Positions 1 through 9,200 of a DNA stretch of 37,981 bases are shown piece after piece (position 1 is the stretch's first letter; each line of letters starts with the position of its first letter). The DNA is from Nocardiopsis halotolerans DSM 44410 (GTDB taxonomy: Bacteria > Actinomycetota > Actinomycetes > Streptosporangiales > Streptosporangiaceae). The translations under genes were made by a program, and so were the position numbers. A model generated the notes under the pieces. It was not told the DNA's origin and searched no databases. It saw only the letters and a list, made by a program, of their open reading frames with translations. The DNA lies in contig NZ_ANAX01000202.1 in NCBI RefSeq assembly GCF_000341065.1, positions 24,225 to 62,205 on the forward strand, read 5' to 3'.

Positions 1-696
1 GGGCGCGGCGTCGGGGTCCTCGCGCAGCAGCTCCAGCAGGTGCATGCACCGCTCGACGGTCTCCAGCGCGTAGTCGCCGCCGGAGGAGATGAACCTGCTG
101 GCCGGGATGTCCAGGTCCTTGAGCCGGTGGCGGCCGGAGACCGCCCACAGGTGGAACCCGTGCGCGTCCAGGCCGGGCTCCACCGCGCTCCGGTGCAGCA
201 GCAGGTCGAAGACGTCGTCCAGGCAGTAGGTGGGGATCCCCGAGTGCATGAGGATCGGGTCCACGTAGGGGAAGGTCATGCCGGGGAAGGTGTCCACGCC
301 CAGGACCTCCAGGGACCGCAGGAAGCGGGTGCCCCAGACGTCGGCCTTCTGACGCGGGGTTGGTACCCCGGTGGTCTCCCACAGCGCGGGCCAGAAGGTG
401 CCGTGGGCGTAGCGCCTGGTGGCCACGCCCACGGTGACCGCGGCCGTGCAGGCGGGCCAGCGGTGCAGGTCGGAGCGCCCGTACACGCCGAGTTCCTCGG
501 TGAAGACCGCTCCCAGCGCCCGCGCGGCCTGGTCGAGCTGCTTCTGGTTGAAGGGGGACTCGGAGATGAGGGAGACCGACTCCAGGTGCGGGCGCCACTC
601 GGCCTCGCGGACGCCGAGCAGCTGGCGCGGGGTGACCTTCTGGGGGGTGGCCCGGGGTTCCTCCTGCTCGAAGGGCAGCGGAAGGGGCATGGACAT
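1..696 (-). CDS. Large protein of unknown function, N-terminal 232 residues only
   Basis: The minus strand is open from an ATG at 696 to the window edge, so only the N-terminus is visible. I chose this start because GGAG lies six bases upstream; in-frame ATGs at 747 and 753 overlap the likely -10 box. The visible part is soluble-looking with no signal peptide or membrane segment. It is rich in Trp, Tyr and His and contains segments such as RWPACTAAV, GTFWPALWE and YVDPILMHSGIPTYC. I recognise no catalytic motif and do not assign a function. It is divergent from an HTH-methylase fusion and shares its promoter region, which suggests the two genes work together, perhaps as the effector and modification halves of a defence or restriction module. 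That is inference from context only. Coding direction is supported by third-position GC on this strand; the plus-strand frames here give low-complexity shadow protein. Confidence 0.75.
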   Translation of the reverse strand, partial: MSMPLPLPFEQEEPRATPQKVTPRQLLGVREAEWRPHLESVSLISESPFNQKQLDQAARALGAVFTEELGVYGRSDLHRWPACTAAVTVGVATRRYAHGTFWPALWETTGVPTPRQKADVWGTRFLRSLEVLGVDTFPGMTFPYVDPILMHSGIPTYCLDDVFDLLLHRSAVEPGLDAHGFHLWAVSGRHRLKDLDIPASRFISSGGDYALETVERCMHLLELLREDPDAAP

Positions 697-748
697 GGCC
701 GACTCCAGGGGTGCGTCGTTGGTGCGGAGCGGTAACGCCGATGTCATC

Positions 749-778
749 AACATAGGGACAGGGTGAAAACATTGTCAA
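749..778 (-). promoter_or_regulatory. Sigma-70-like promoter for the minus-strand unknown gene
   Basis: On the minus strand a perfect TTGACA (plus-strand 773-778) is followed after 18 bases by TATGTT (749-754). Transcription would start near 742, leaving a leader of about 45 bases before the ATG at 696. The -35 box overlaps that of the opposite promoter, so the two polymerases would compete. Confidence 0.55.
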
Positions 779-801
779 CCTGCCATTGGCTGTGGTGTAC
801 T
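772..801 (+). promoter_or_regulatory. Possible divergent promoter for the HTH-methylase gene
   Basis: TTGTCA at 772-777 and TGTACT at 796-801 are separated by 18 bases and lie just upstream of a strong ribosome site (AAAGGAGG, before the ATG at 830). The -10 box is a weak match. The -35 box overlaps the TTGACA of the opposite promoter almost completely, so one bound regulator could control both. The HTH domain of the downstream protein is an obvious candidate regulator, but no operator was proven. Confidence 0.4.
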
Positions 802-829
802 GTTCTCGATCGAGGAAAGGAGGGCTTCG

Positions 830-2938
830 ATGGCGGAGAACACGAGCGTCACCGCGGCCGACATCGCGCGTATCGCGCAGGTGAGCCGGACCACGGTCAG
901 TAACTGGCGCCGACGCCACGGGGACTTTCCGCACCCCGTCGGAGGCAGCGGAAACCGGGCGCTGTTCGACCTGGGCCAGGTCGAACAGTGGCTGGCGCGC
1001 AGCGACCGCATGCCCGAGCGCGAACCCCACGAGCGCGTCTGGGAGCGGATCCGGGCCGTGGCCGCCGAGAGCGGTGAGAGCGCAGATCTGGGAGAGGTGG
1101 TCGCCGACGTCCAGGAGCTCCTGCTCCACCTGTCCCGGGACGACGTCCCGGCCGTGGGCGCGGCGACGGATCGGGTGGCGGCCCACCCCGGCGGGACCGA
1201 CCTGGTCGGCGCCGTACGCGAGGAGGCGGGGACTCCGGGGCTGGCCCGCGAACTCTCCGACCGCCTCCACGACGCCCACCTCGGCGCCCTGGGCGGCAAG
1301 GCGCACATCACCCCGGGCCCACTGGCCCGCCTGATGGCCGACCTGGCCGACGTCCGGGGCGCCGAGGTGCTCGACCCCGCCTGCGGTACGGGAACCCTGC
1401 TGCGGACCGCCTCGGAGGACGGCGCGGTGGGCCTGTACGGACAGGAGGTCGAGGAGGCCACGGCGCGCCTGGCCCAGGCACTGGTGGGTCTGGTGCCCAG
1501 CGGTGCCCCCGGCCGGGTCGCCGGGGGCGACTCCCTCACCGCCGACGCCTTCCCCGGCCGCCTCTTCGACGCGGTGCTGTGCAACCCGCCCTTCAATCAG
1601 CGCGACTGGGGGGCCGACGAACTCGCCTACGACGAGCGCTGGGCCTACGGGGTGCCGCCCCGGTCCGAGTCCGAACTGGCCTGGATCCAGCACTGCCTGG
1701 CCCACACCCGCCCCGGCGGCCGGATCGTCGTGCTCATGCCCCCGGCCGCCGCCTCCCGCCCCTCGGGCCGCCGCATCCGCAGGGAACTGCTGCGCCGGGG
1801 CGCGCTGGCGGCCGTCATCGGCCTGCCCGCGGGCGCGGCGGCCCCCCTGCACGTGGGGCTGCACCTGTGGGTGCTGCGCCAGCCCGGGGTGGGGATCGTC
1901 TCCGAACCGCGCGTGCTCTTCGTCGACGCCGGGAGCGACCAGGAGGGCGAGGAGCAGCGTCGGGCGATCGACTGGGAGGAGCTGCGCGGCGGCGTGGACG
2001 AGGCCTGGCGGACGTTCCTCGATTCTCCCGCCGAGACGGCGGACGTGCCCGGGTTCCGCCGGGTCGTGTCCGTGGTCGAGCTGCTGGACGACACCGTCGA
2101 CCTGACCCCGCAGCGCCACCTGCCGGTGGCCGCCCCCGAGGCCAGCGCCGACGAGGCGCACCGGTGGGCGGGGAAGGTGCGCCGAAGACTCCTGCGCACG
2201 CTGGAGCGCACCCGCGCCAGCGTGCCGGGGGAGAGATGGGCCTCCCGGGAGGCGGGGGAGTGGCGGATGGCGACCGTCGCCGACCTCGCCCGCTCCGGCG
2301 CCCTGGTCCTGCACCGCGCGCCCTCCACGGCCTCGGGCCTGTCACCGGCGGCGGAGGAGGGCGCGGGGCGCGGCCCCCGGGTGCTCACCCTGGCCGACGT
2401 CCTCGGCGGGCGGGAACCGAGCGGGTGCCTGACCGCACCAGCCGACTCCGAGGAGGCACGGGGCCGGGTGGAGGTGCGCGCCGGTGACGTCATCGTTCCC
2501 TCCGCGCTCGCCAGGAGGGAGGCCTCCCGGGCCAGGGTCGCGACGGACGCTGACGCCGGGGCTCTGCTGGGGCTGAACCTGCATCTGCTCCGGCCGGACC
2601 CGGCCCACATCGATGCGTGGTTCCTGGCCGGTTTCCTGGAGGACGAGGACAACCTGCGCCGGGCCGGGCAGGGCTCGACCGTCATCCGGGTGGACCTGCG
2701 GCGGCTGCGTGTTCCGCTGTTGTCCCTGGCGGAGCAGCGGCGTTACGGTGCGGCGTTCCGGGAACTCCACGGGTTCCGCACCGAACTCGACCGCGCCCGC
2801 GCGGCCGCCGACGACCTGGACCAGCGCCTGTCCAGCGGACTGCGCTCCGGATTGTTGGCTCCGCCGCCTCCGACCGTGTCCGAGGCGCCCGGAGGGACGG
2901 AAGTCCCCGAACCTCCGAACACGGACGCGAACGTCTGA
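830..2938 (+). CDS. HTH - N6-adenine DNA methylase - specificity-like fusion protein
   Basis: This 702-residue protein has three parts. Residues about 8-57 form a helix-turn-helix of the excisionase/MerR type (AADIARIAQVSRTTVSNWRR, then a winged segment ending VEQWL). Residues about 150-400 are an N6_Mtase domain with SAM-binding motif I DPACGTGTLL at 182-191 and catalytic motif IV NPPF at 252-255. Residues about 450-680 resemble one half of a type I specificity subunit, including VRAGDVIVPSAL and a helical tail following LSLAEQRRYG. A single polypeptide could therefore recognise and methylate an adenine site, and also bind DNA through its HTH to regulate transcription. It starts at an ATG preceded by a consensus AAAGGAGG site. 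It lies 92 bases upstream of hsdM in the same direction but is not a second HsdM: it is longer, has the HTH, and pairs by divergent promoter with the unknown gene to its left. The exact role (regulatory methylase, modification arm of a defence pair, or type IIG-like enzyme without nuclease) is unresolved. Confidence 0.85.
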   Translation: MAENTSVTAADIARIAQVSRTTVSNWRRRHGDFPHPVGGSGNRALFDLGQVEQWLARSDRMPEREPHERVWERIRAVAAESGESADLGEVVADVQELLLHLSRDDVPAVGAATDRVAAHPGGTDLVGAVREEAGTPGLARELSDRLHDAHLGALGGKAHITPGPLARLMADLADVRGAEVLDPACGTGTLLRTASEDGAVGLYGQEVEEATARLAQALVGLVPSGAPGRVAGGDSLTADAFPGRLFDAVLCNPPFNQRDWGADELAYDERWAYGVPPRSESELAWIQHCLAHTRPGGRIVVLMPPAAASRPSGRRIRRELLRRGALAAVIGLPAGAAAPLHVGLHLWVLRQPGVGIVSEPRVLFVDAGSDQEGEEQRRAIDWEELRGGVDEAWRTFLDSPAETADVPGFRRVVSVVELLDDTVDLTPQRHLPVAAPEASADEAHRWAGKVRRRLLRTLERTRASVPGERWASREAGEWRMATVADLARSGALVLHRAPSTASGLSPAAEEGAGRGPRVLTLADVLGGREPSGCLTAPADSEEARGRVEVRAGDVIVPSALARREASRARVATDADAGALLGLNLHLLRPDPAHIDAWFLAGFLEDEDNLRRAGQGSTVIRVDLRRLRVPLLSLAEQRRYGAAFRELHGFRTELDRARAAADDLDQRLSSGLRSGLLAPPPPTVSEAPGGTEVPEPPNTDANV

Positions 2939-3030
2939 CGGATCAGCCAGACTTGACCCACACCCCGCTCAGAACCTTCAGCAGTACCCCTCAGCGCCCC
3001 TCAGCGGCACACCCCTTCGGAAGGACCCCG

Positions 3031-5040
3031 GTGAATTCGAGTACCCACCAGGAGATGGTGAGTTTCATCTGGTCGGTCGCGGACCTGCTCCGCGGCGACT
3101 ACAAGCAGTCCGAGTACGGCAAGGCCATCCTGCCGTTCGTCGTGCTGCGGCGGCTGGACTGCGTCCTGGAGCCGACCAAGCAGAAGGTCTTGGAGGCTCA
3201 CGAGAAGTTCCGGGACAAGCCCGTCCACAACGAGTTCGTGCTGCGGGCCTCGGGGCACAGCTTCTACAACACCAGCCCGCTCACCTTCGAGCGCATCGCC
3301 GCCGACCCCTCCCAGGCGGCCAACAACCTCACCCACTTCATCAACGCCTTCTCCGACAACGCCCGCGAGGTGCTGGAGAAGTACGAGTTCCCCCGCCAGA
3401 TCCAGCGGCTGGACAACGCCGGGCTGCTCTACCAGGTGGTGGGCAGGTTCGCCGACCTGAAGCTGTATCCGGAGCGCGTCTCCAACGTGCAGATGGGCTA
3501 TATCTTCGAGGAGCTCATCCGCCGTTTCTCCGAGATCTCCAACGAGACGGCCGGTGAGCACTTCACCCCCAGGGAGGTCATCAAGTTGATGGCCAACCTG
3601 CTGTTGGCCCCCGACGAGGATTCCCTGCGCGGTCCCGGTGTCATCAAGGAGATCCTGGACCCGGCCTGCGGTACCGGCGGCATGCTCACCGAGATGCACG
3701 ACCACATCACCGGCCTGAACCCCGACGCCACCGCGGTCGTGTTCGGCCAGGAGCTCAACCCCGAGTCGTGGGCGATCTGCCGGTCCGACCTGATGATCAA
3801 GGGCCAGGACCCCAAGAACATCCGGTTCGGCAACTCCTTCAGCGACGACCGGCACCGGTACGCCAAGTTCGACTACATGCTGGCCAACCCGCCGTTCGGC
3901 GTGGAGTGGAAGAAGGCCAAGGAGGAGGTCGAGGCCGAGCACGAGCTGGGCTCCTCGGGCCGGTTCGAGGCGGGGCTGCCGCGCATCAACGATGGGTCGC
4001 TGCTGTTCCTCCAGCACATGATCTCCAAGATGAAGCCGGTCAAGCTCGACGAGGATGGAGAGAGGCGGGGTGGTAGCCGGATCGCCATCGTCTTCAACGG
4101 CTCGCCGCTCTTCACCGGGGCGGCCGGGTCGGGTGAGTCCGAGATCCGCCGGTGGATCCTGGAGAACGACTGGCTGGAGGCGATCGTCGCCCTGCCGGAC
4201 CAGTTGTTCTACAACACCGGCATCTCCACCTACTTCTGGGTGCTGAGCAACCGCAAGGACCGTGCCCATGAGGGTCGCGTGATGCTCATCGACGCTCGCG
4301 AACACTGGACCAAGATGCGCAAGTCCCTGGGGGAGAAGCGCAAGGAGATCAGCGCTGAGCAGATCACCGAGCTGACGCGGTTGTACGCGGACGCGTTGGG
4401 TGTGGCTGACGATTCCGAGCATCCGCTGCGCGGCAAGGTGAAGGTCTTCCGCAACGAGGACTTCGGTTACCAGCGCATCACTGTGGAACGGCCGCTGAAG
4501 CTGCGCTTCGAGGTCACTGAGGACACCTTGGTGGAGTTGACCGCCGCACTGGACAAGGGCAAGACCACTGCCAAGTACGAGCAGAAGGCGGAGCTGGTTG
4601 AGGCTCTGCGGTCGCTGGTGGGCGGTGAGCCGTGCTTCAAGAAGACCGAGTTCGCAGACCGTATTCAGCAGGCGCTTGCCGAGGGCGGGGTGTCCAAGCC
4701 GTCGACGGCTGTGATGAAGGCCATGTGGAACGCGGTGTCGGTGCGTGACCCCGAGGGCGAGGTACAGAAGAAGAAGGGCGAGCCGGAGCCCGACGTGGAC
4801 CTGCGCGACTTCGAGAACATCCCGCTAGGTGAGGACATCGACGTCTATATGGAGCGGGAAGTACTGCCGCACGTGCCCGATGCCTGGGTGGACCATTTGA
4901 AGACGAAGATCGGCTACGAGATTCCCTTCACACGGTATTTCTACGTGTACACGCCGCCACGGCCGCTTGAGGAGATCGACGCGGAGCTCAAGGAGCTTGA
5001 GTACGAGATCCAGCGACTCCTGGGAGAGGTGACGAATTGA
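3031..5040 (+). CDS. hsdM: Type I restriction-modification system methyltransferase subunit HsdM
   Basis: The M subunit of a type I restriction-modification enzyme transfers a methyl group from SAM to adenine and forms the M2S core of the complex. The GTG start at 3031 follows GGAAGGA by five bases and gives 669 residues; an ATG eight codons later is an alternative. The N-terminal helical HsdM_N domain (residues about 9-170, including SFIWSVADLLRGDYKQSEY) precedes the N6_Mtase domain, with motif I DPACGTGGM from residue 210 and motif IV NPPFG from residue 286. The C-terminal third carries the extra helical tail of the longer HsdM family. The stop codon overlaps the TTG start of hsdS, so expression is coupled. 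All key catalytic residues are present and the gene looks intact. Confidence 0.95.
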   Translation: MNSSTHQEMVSFIWSVADLLRGDYKQSEYGKAILPFVVLRRLDCVLEPTKQKVLEAHEKFRDKPVHNEFVLRASGHSFYNTSPLTFERIAADPSQAANNLTHFINAFSDNAREVLEKYEFPRQIQRLDNAGLLYQVVGRFADLKLYPERVSNVQMGYIFEELIRRFSEISNETAGEHFTPREVIKLMANLLLAPDEDSLRGPGVIKEILDPACGTGGMLTEMHDHITGLNPDATAVVFGQELNPESWAICRSDLMIKGQDPKNIRFGNSFSDDRHRYAKFDYMLANPPFGVEWKKAKEEVEAEHELGSSGRFEAGLPRINDGSLLFLQHMISKMKPVKLDEDGERRGGSRIAIVFNGSPLFTGAAGSGESEIRRWILENDWLEAIVALPDQLFYNTGISTYFWVLSNRKDRAHEGRVMLIDAREHWTKMRKSLGEKRKEISAEQITELTRLYADALGVADDSEHPLRGKVKVFRNEDFGYQRITVERPLKLRFEVTEDTLVELTAALDKGKTTAKYEQKAELVEALRSLVGGEPCFKKTEFADRIQQALAEGGVSKPSTAVMKAMWNAVSVRDPEGEVQKKKGEPEPDVDLRDFENIPLGEDIDVYMEREVLPHVPDAWVDHLKTKIGYEIPFTRYFYVYTPPRPLEEIDAELKELEYEIQRLLGEVTN

Positions 5041-6287
5041 GTAGGTATGGGGGATTTTTGGATGTTGCCATCAAGTATGTCTGTCGAGTCAGGTATGGTC
5101 TTGGCCAGCCGCCGAAGCTGAGTGATTCTGGTGTGCCAATTATTCGAGCCACAAATATTAGTCGGGGGAAAATTGATTCCCGGGGTATGATTTATGCAGA
5201 CGTTGCAGATATTCCCCTGGATCGAGCTCCTTTGCTTCATGCTGGAGAAGTGCTGGTTGTTCGAAGCGGGGCATATACTGGCGACTCTGCAATCGTGACG
5301 GAAGAATGGTCTGGGAGCGCCCCTGGGTACGATCTAAGACTTACTCCAGAAGGGGTTGACTCCAGATATTTGTCCTATTCTATGTTGAGTGCTGGAGTGC
5401 TTCAGCAAATTGACGTAGACAAGAGTCGGGCGGCGCAACCTCATTTGAATGCCGAAGATGTAGGGAATGTTGTAATAAAACTCCCTGGGCGCGAAGAACA
5501 GCAGCGCATAGCTGATTTTCTTGATGCCAGAACTGCTGAAATAGATCTCATTCAGTGTCTTCGAAAGAAGGAGATGAGCCTTCTTCAAGAGCGTATGTCC
5601 GCGTCTCTGGTTGAAAAAGTGCTTCCTGGTTCCGACCTGCCTGGTTGGCGCAGGACTGTGGTCAAGCGCATGTTCGATACCTGCCGCTCCGGGTTTTGGG
5701 GTGAAGAGCCATCTGGTTATGAATCGGACGTTGTCTGCGTTCGTGTCGCTGATTTCAGAAGGAATAGTTATCGCGCTGGTTTGGACGCGGAGACCATGAG
5801 GTCGGTTTCGCCGGATCAGCTTCGTTTGCGGCGCCTTTCTCCGGGGGATGTACTGCTGGAAAAATCAGGTGGCGGTGAGAAGTCGCCGGTCGGTTTTGCG
5901 GTAAGCTTCGACGGTGATCGGGTTGCGGTCTGTTCTAACTTCTTGCAATTTCTGCGACCAGCGAAGGGGGTCGACTCTCGCTTTGCTGCCCTGGTGATGT
6001 CTGCCCTTTATCGGTCCTCGCGGAACATTCCTTTCATTAAGCAGACGACGGGAATTCAGAATATCGATCTCGGCGGATATCTTTCTCAGCAACTGTCGAT
6101 TCCAGATCTCCGGAGGCAGCAGGAAATCTCAATAACCCTTGACCGGGAAATTGAACTGACATCGTCGCTTGGCTCTTCAGTATCGCTCCAGATGGAGCGG
6201 ACAGAAGAACGTAAGCGCGCCCTGATCACTGCCGCTGTCACCGGTCAGATCGACGTCACCACCGCGCGAGGAGCCGACCTGCCATGA
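5037..6287 (+). CDS. hsdS: Type I restriction-modification specificity subunit HsdS
   Basis: HsdS supplies two target recognition domains that read the bipartite DNA site for the M and R subunits. This 416-residue protein shows the usual layout: first recognition domain (about 1-150), a conserved helical spacer (EEQQRIADFLDARTAEIDLI, about 155-175), second recognition domain (about 200-345), and a C-terminal helix with the conserved ending RKRALITAAVTGQIDV. The TTG start overlaps the hsdM stop and sits seven bases after GAGAGG. Base composition is strikingly lower in G+C than the genes on both sides from about 5040 to 6230, with many A/T-ending codons that are rare elsewhere in the window; it returns to high GC in the last 50 bases. 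This is what recombinational replacement of recognition domains within a conserved hsd frame would leave. The last four bases overlap the hsdR ATG. Confidence 0.93.
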   Translation: MSRYGGFLDVAIKYVCRVRYGLGQPPKLSDSGVPIIRATNISRGKIDSRGMIYADVADIPLDRAPLLHAGEVLVVRSGAYTGDSAIVTEEWSGSAPGYDLRLTPEGVDSRYLSYSMLSAGVLQQIDVDKSRAAQPHLNAEDVGNVVIKLPGREEQQRIADFLDARTAEIDLIQCLRKKEMSLLQERMSASLVEKVLPGSDLPGWRRTVVKRMFDTCRSGFWGEEPSGYESDVVCVRVADFRRNSYRAGLDAETMRSVSPDQLRLRRLSPGDVLLEKSGGGEKSPVGFAVSFDGDRVAVCSNFLQFLRPAKGVDSRFAALVMSALYRSSRNIPFIKQTTGIQNIDLGGYLSQQLSIPDLRRQQEISITLDREIELTSSLGSSVSLQMERTEERKRALITAAVTGQIDVTTARGADLP

Positions 6288-9200
6288 GTCCGGTCTACGA
6301 CGAGAGAACCTTCGAGGACCACATCGTCGCCTCGATGCTGGAGCGCGGCTGGTCCCAGGGCGCCAACCACCACTACGCCCCCGAACTCGCCCTGGACACG
6401 GCGGAGCTCACCGCCTTCCTCGGCGCCACTCAGGCCGACGCCTTCGAGGAGCTCGTCACCCGCTGCGGCGGCTCCCGGGAGCAGGCCCAGGCCACCTTCG
6501 CCAAGACCCTCGCCAAGCGCATCGACACCGAGGGCACCCTCCATGTCCTCCGTCAAGGCGTCACCGTCGAGGGCCTGAAGTTCCGGCTCGCCTACTTCAA
6601 GCCCTCGCACACCATCGCCGAGAACGCCCTCGCCGACTACGAGGCCAACCGGCTCACCGTCACCCGGCAGCTCCGCTACGCGGCCAAGGACGGCGACCAG
6701 GGCCGCGCCCTGGACCTGGTGCTGTTCGTCAACGGCCTGCCCGTGGCCACCGCCGAGCTCAAGAACCCCCTCACCGGGCAGAACGTCAACCACGCCAAGC
6801 ACCAGTACGCCCACGACCGCGACCCCCGCGAACTCCTCTTCACCAAGCGCACCCTCGTCCACTTCGCCGTCGACCCGGACCTGGTGTTCATCACCACCAG
6901 GCTCGCCGGGAAGGACACCCGCTTCCTGCCCTTCAACACCGGCTCCGAAGGTCCCGGGCACACCGGCGGCGCGGGCAACCCGCTCCCGGCCTCGGACGCC
7001 TCCGGCTACCGCACCGCCTACCTGTGGGAGACGGTCTGGAACGTCGACAACTGGCTGGACCTGCTGGAGCGGTTCGTCCACGTCAAGCGTGACAAGGACG
7101 ACAAGGGGCGCAGGCGCGAGACCGTCATCTTCCCCCGCTTCCACCAGTGGCACGCCGTGCGCGGCCTGGTCGACCACGCCGCCCGGCACGGAGCCGGAAA
7201 CAACTACCTGATTCAGCACTCGGCCGGTTCGGGCAAGTCCAACACCATCGCCTGGCTCGCGCACCGGCTCTCCTCGCTGCACACCCCCGCAGACCCCGAC
7301 CTGATGGACCCGGCCGCCGTCGCCAAGGGCTTGGAGCCCAACACCCCCGTCTTCGACAAGACCGTCATCATCACCGACCGGTCGGTCCTGGACCGCCAGC
7401 TCCAGGACACCGTCGGCGACTTCTCCCAGGTGGAGGGCCTGGTCGGGCGGATCGGCGGCAAGGGCGGCTCCAAGTCCGCCCAGCTCGCCGAGGCACTGTC
7501 CACCTCCTCCAAGCGCATCATCGTCGTCACCCTCCAGACCTTCCCCGCGCTGCTGGACTACCTCAAGCGCGAGCCCACCGAGATCCGCGGCAGCCGGTTC
7601 GCCATCGTCGTCGACGAGGCGCACTCCTCCCAGAGCGGCGAGGCAGCCAAGGACGTCAAGAAGGCCCTGCGGGACCTGGGCCTGGACGCCGACGACGACA
7701 CCGACGGGACCGAAGGCACCGAGAGTGAAGGCAACGCGGCCGAGGGCGCCTCCGTCCCCAAGTCGACGGAGGACGCCCTGTTGGAGTCGGCCTCTTACCG
7801 GGGCCGCAGCGCCAACCTGTCCTACTTCGCCTTCACCGCGACCCCCAAGCACAAGACCCTCAACCTGTTCGGTGTGCGAAGCGAGGCCACCGGCCTCTAC
7901 GAGCCCTTCCACACGTACTCGATGCGTCAGGCCATCGAGGAGGGGTTCATCCTCGACCCCCTGCGCAGCTACATCACCTACGCCACCCAGTACCGGCTGC
8001 TCAACGGCAACACCGACGATCCCGAGGTCGACGCCACCAAGGCCAAATCCCAGCTGGCCAGGTTCGCGCTGCTGCACGACTCCACGCTCGCCCAGCACGC
8101 CGAGACCATCATCGAGAACTTCAACGCCGTCACCCGGCGGCAGATGGGCGGCCGGGCCAAGGCCATGGTCGTCACCCGTTCCCGCGAGGCGGCCCTGCGG
8201 ATGTACCGGGCGGTCGAGAGTTACCTGAAGGACAGCGGAGTTCCCGACCCCGGTGTCCTGGTCGCCTTCTCCGGAACGCTCAAGGACCCCAGGAGCGGTG
8301 AGGAGGTCTCCGAGCCCGCCGTCAACGGGTTCCCCGAGACCGAGCTGCCCAAGCGCTTCGCCGCCACCCGAGCCGACGATCCCGCGGCCGTCACGCGCAA
8401 CGGCAAGGAGTACCGCCTGCTCATCGTCGCCGACAAGTACCAGACCGGCTTCGATCAGCCGCTGCTGACCACGATGTTCGTGGAGAAGTCGCTCAAGGGC
8501 GTGGCGGCCGTACAGACCCTGTCCCGGCTCAACCGCACGCATCCGCTCAAGTCCCAGAGCGATCTGCGGGTGCTGGACTTCGCCAACGACGCCCAGGAGA
8601 TCAGGGAGGCCTTCCGGCCCTACTACGAGCAGGCCGTCACCGCCGAGGCTGATCCCGACATCCTCCACACCATCGCCCACCGGGTCATGAGTGAGGCCAA
8701 CGTGCTGGTCAGGGACGAACTCCAGGGGTTCGCCGACGCCTTCCACGAGCTGGAGGTCCAGCCCGGAACCGACAACCTCAAGAACCACCCCGAGCTCAAC
8801 CGGTTCACGGCCCCGGCCGTCGAGCGCTTCGCCGCGCTGATGGAGAGCGAGGAGGAGGACGAGCGCACCGACGCCGACCGCTTCCGCGCCGACCTGAACG
8901 ACTACGTCACCAAGTACGCGTTCCTCTCTCAGATCATGCGTTACCCGGACGCCGACCTGGAACGGCTCTACCTGTACGGACGCTTCCTGCTGCGGGTGCT
9001 GCCCGCGCGTAAGGACGGCGGGGTGGACGTCGGCGAGGTCGACCTCAGTCACCTGAAGCTGTTCCGCAAGGCCGAGGACGATCTGAAGCTCAGCCCCGAG
9101 GGCGACCAGGAGCTCCCCGGGTTCTCGGACGGGACCGGCAGCGCCTACGACCCCAAGAAGGAGCTTCTGTCGGAGATCATCGAGATCTTCAACGAGCACT

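Noticed and set aside
40-735. Long plus-strand open frame at the left edge
   Set aside because: It is the shadow of the minus-strand gene; its product is low-complexity Gly/Val/Gln/Arg and it lacks a ribosome site.
2617-3030. Longer HsdM reading from an upstream ATG
   Set aside because: The first 138 codons overlap the methylase fusion gene in another frame and are low-complexity; family similarity begins at the GTG at 3031 with a ribosome site.
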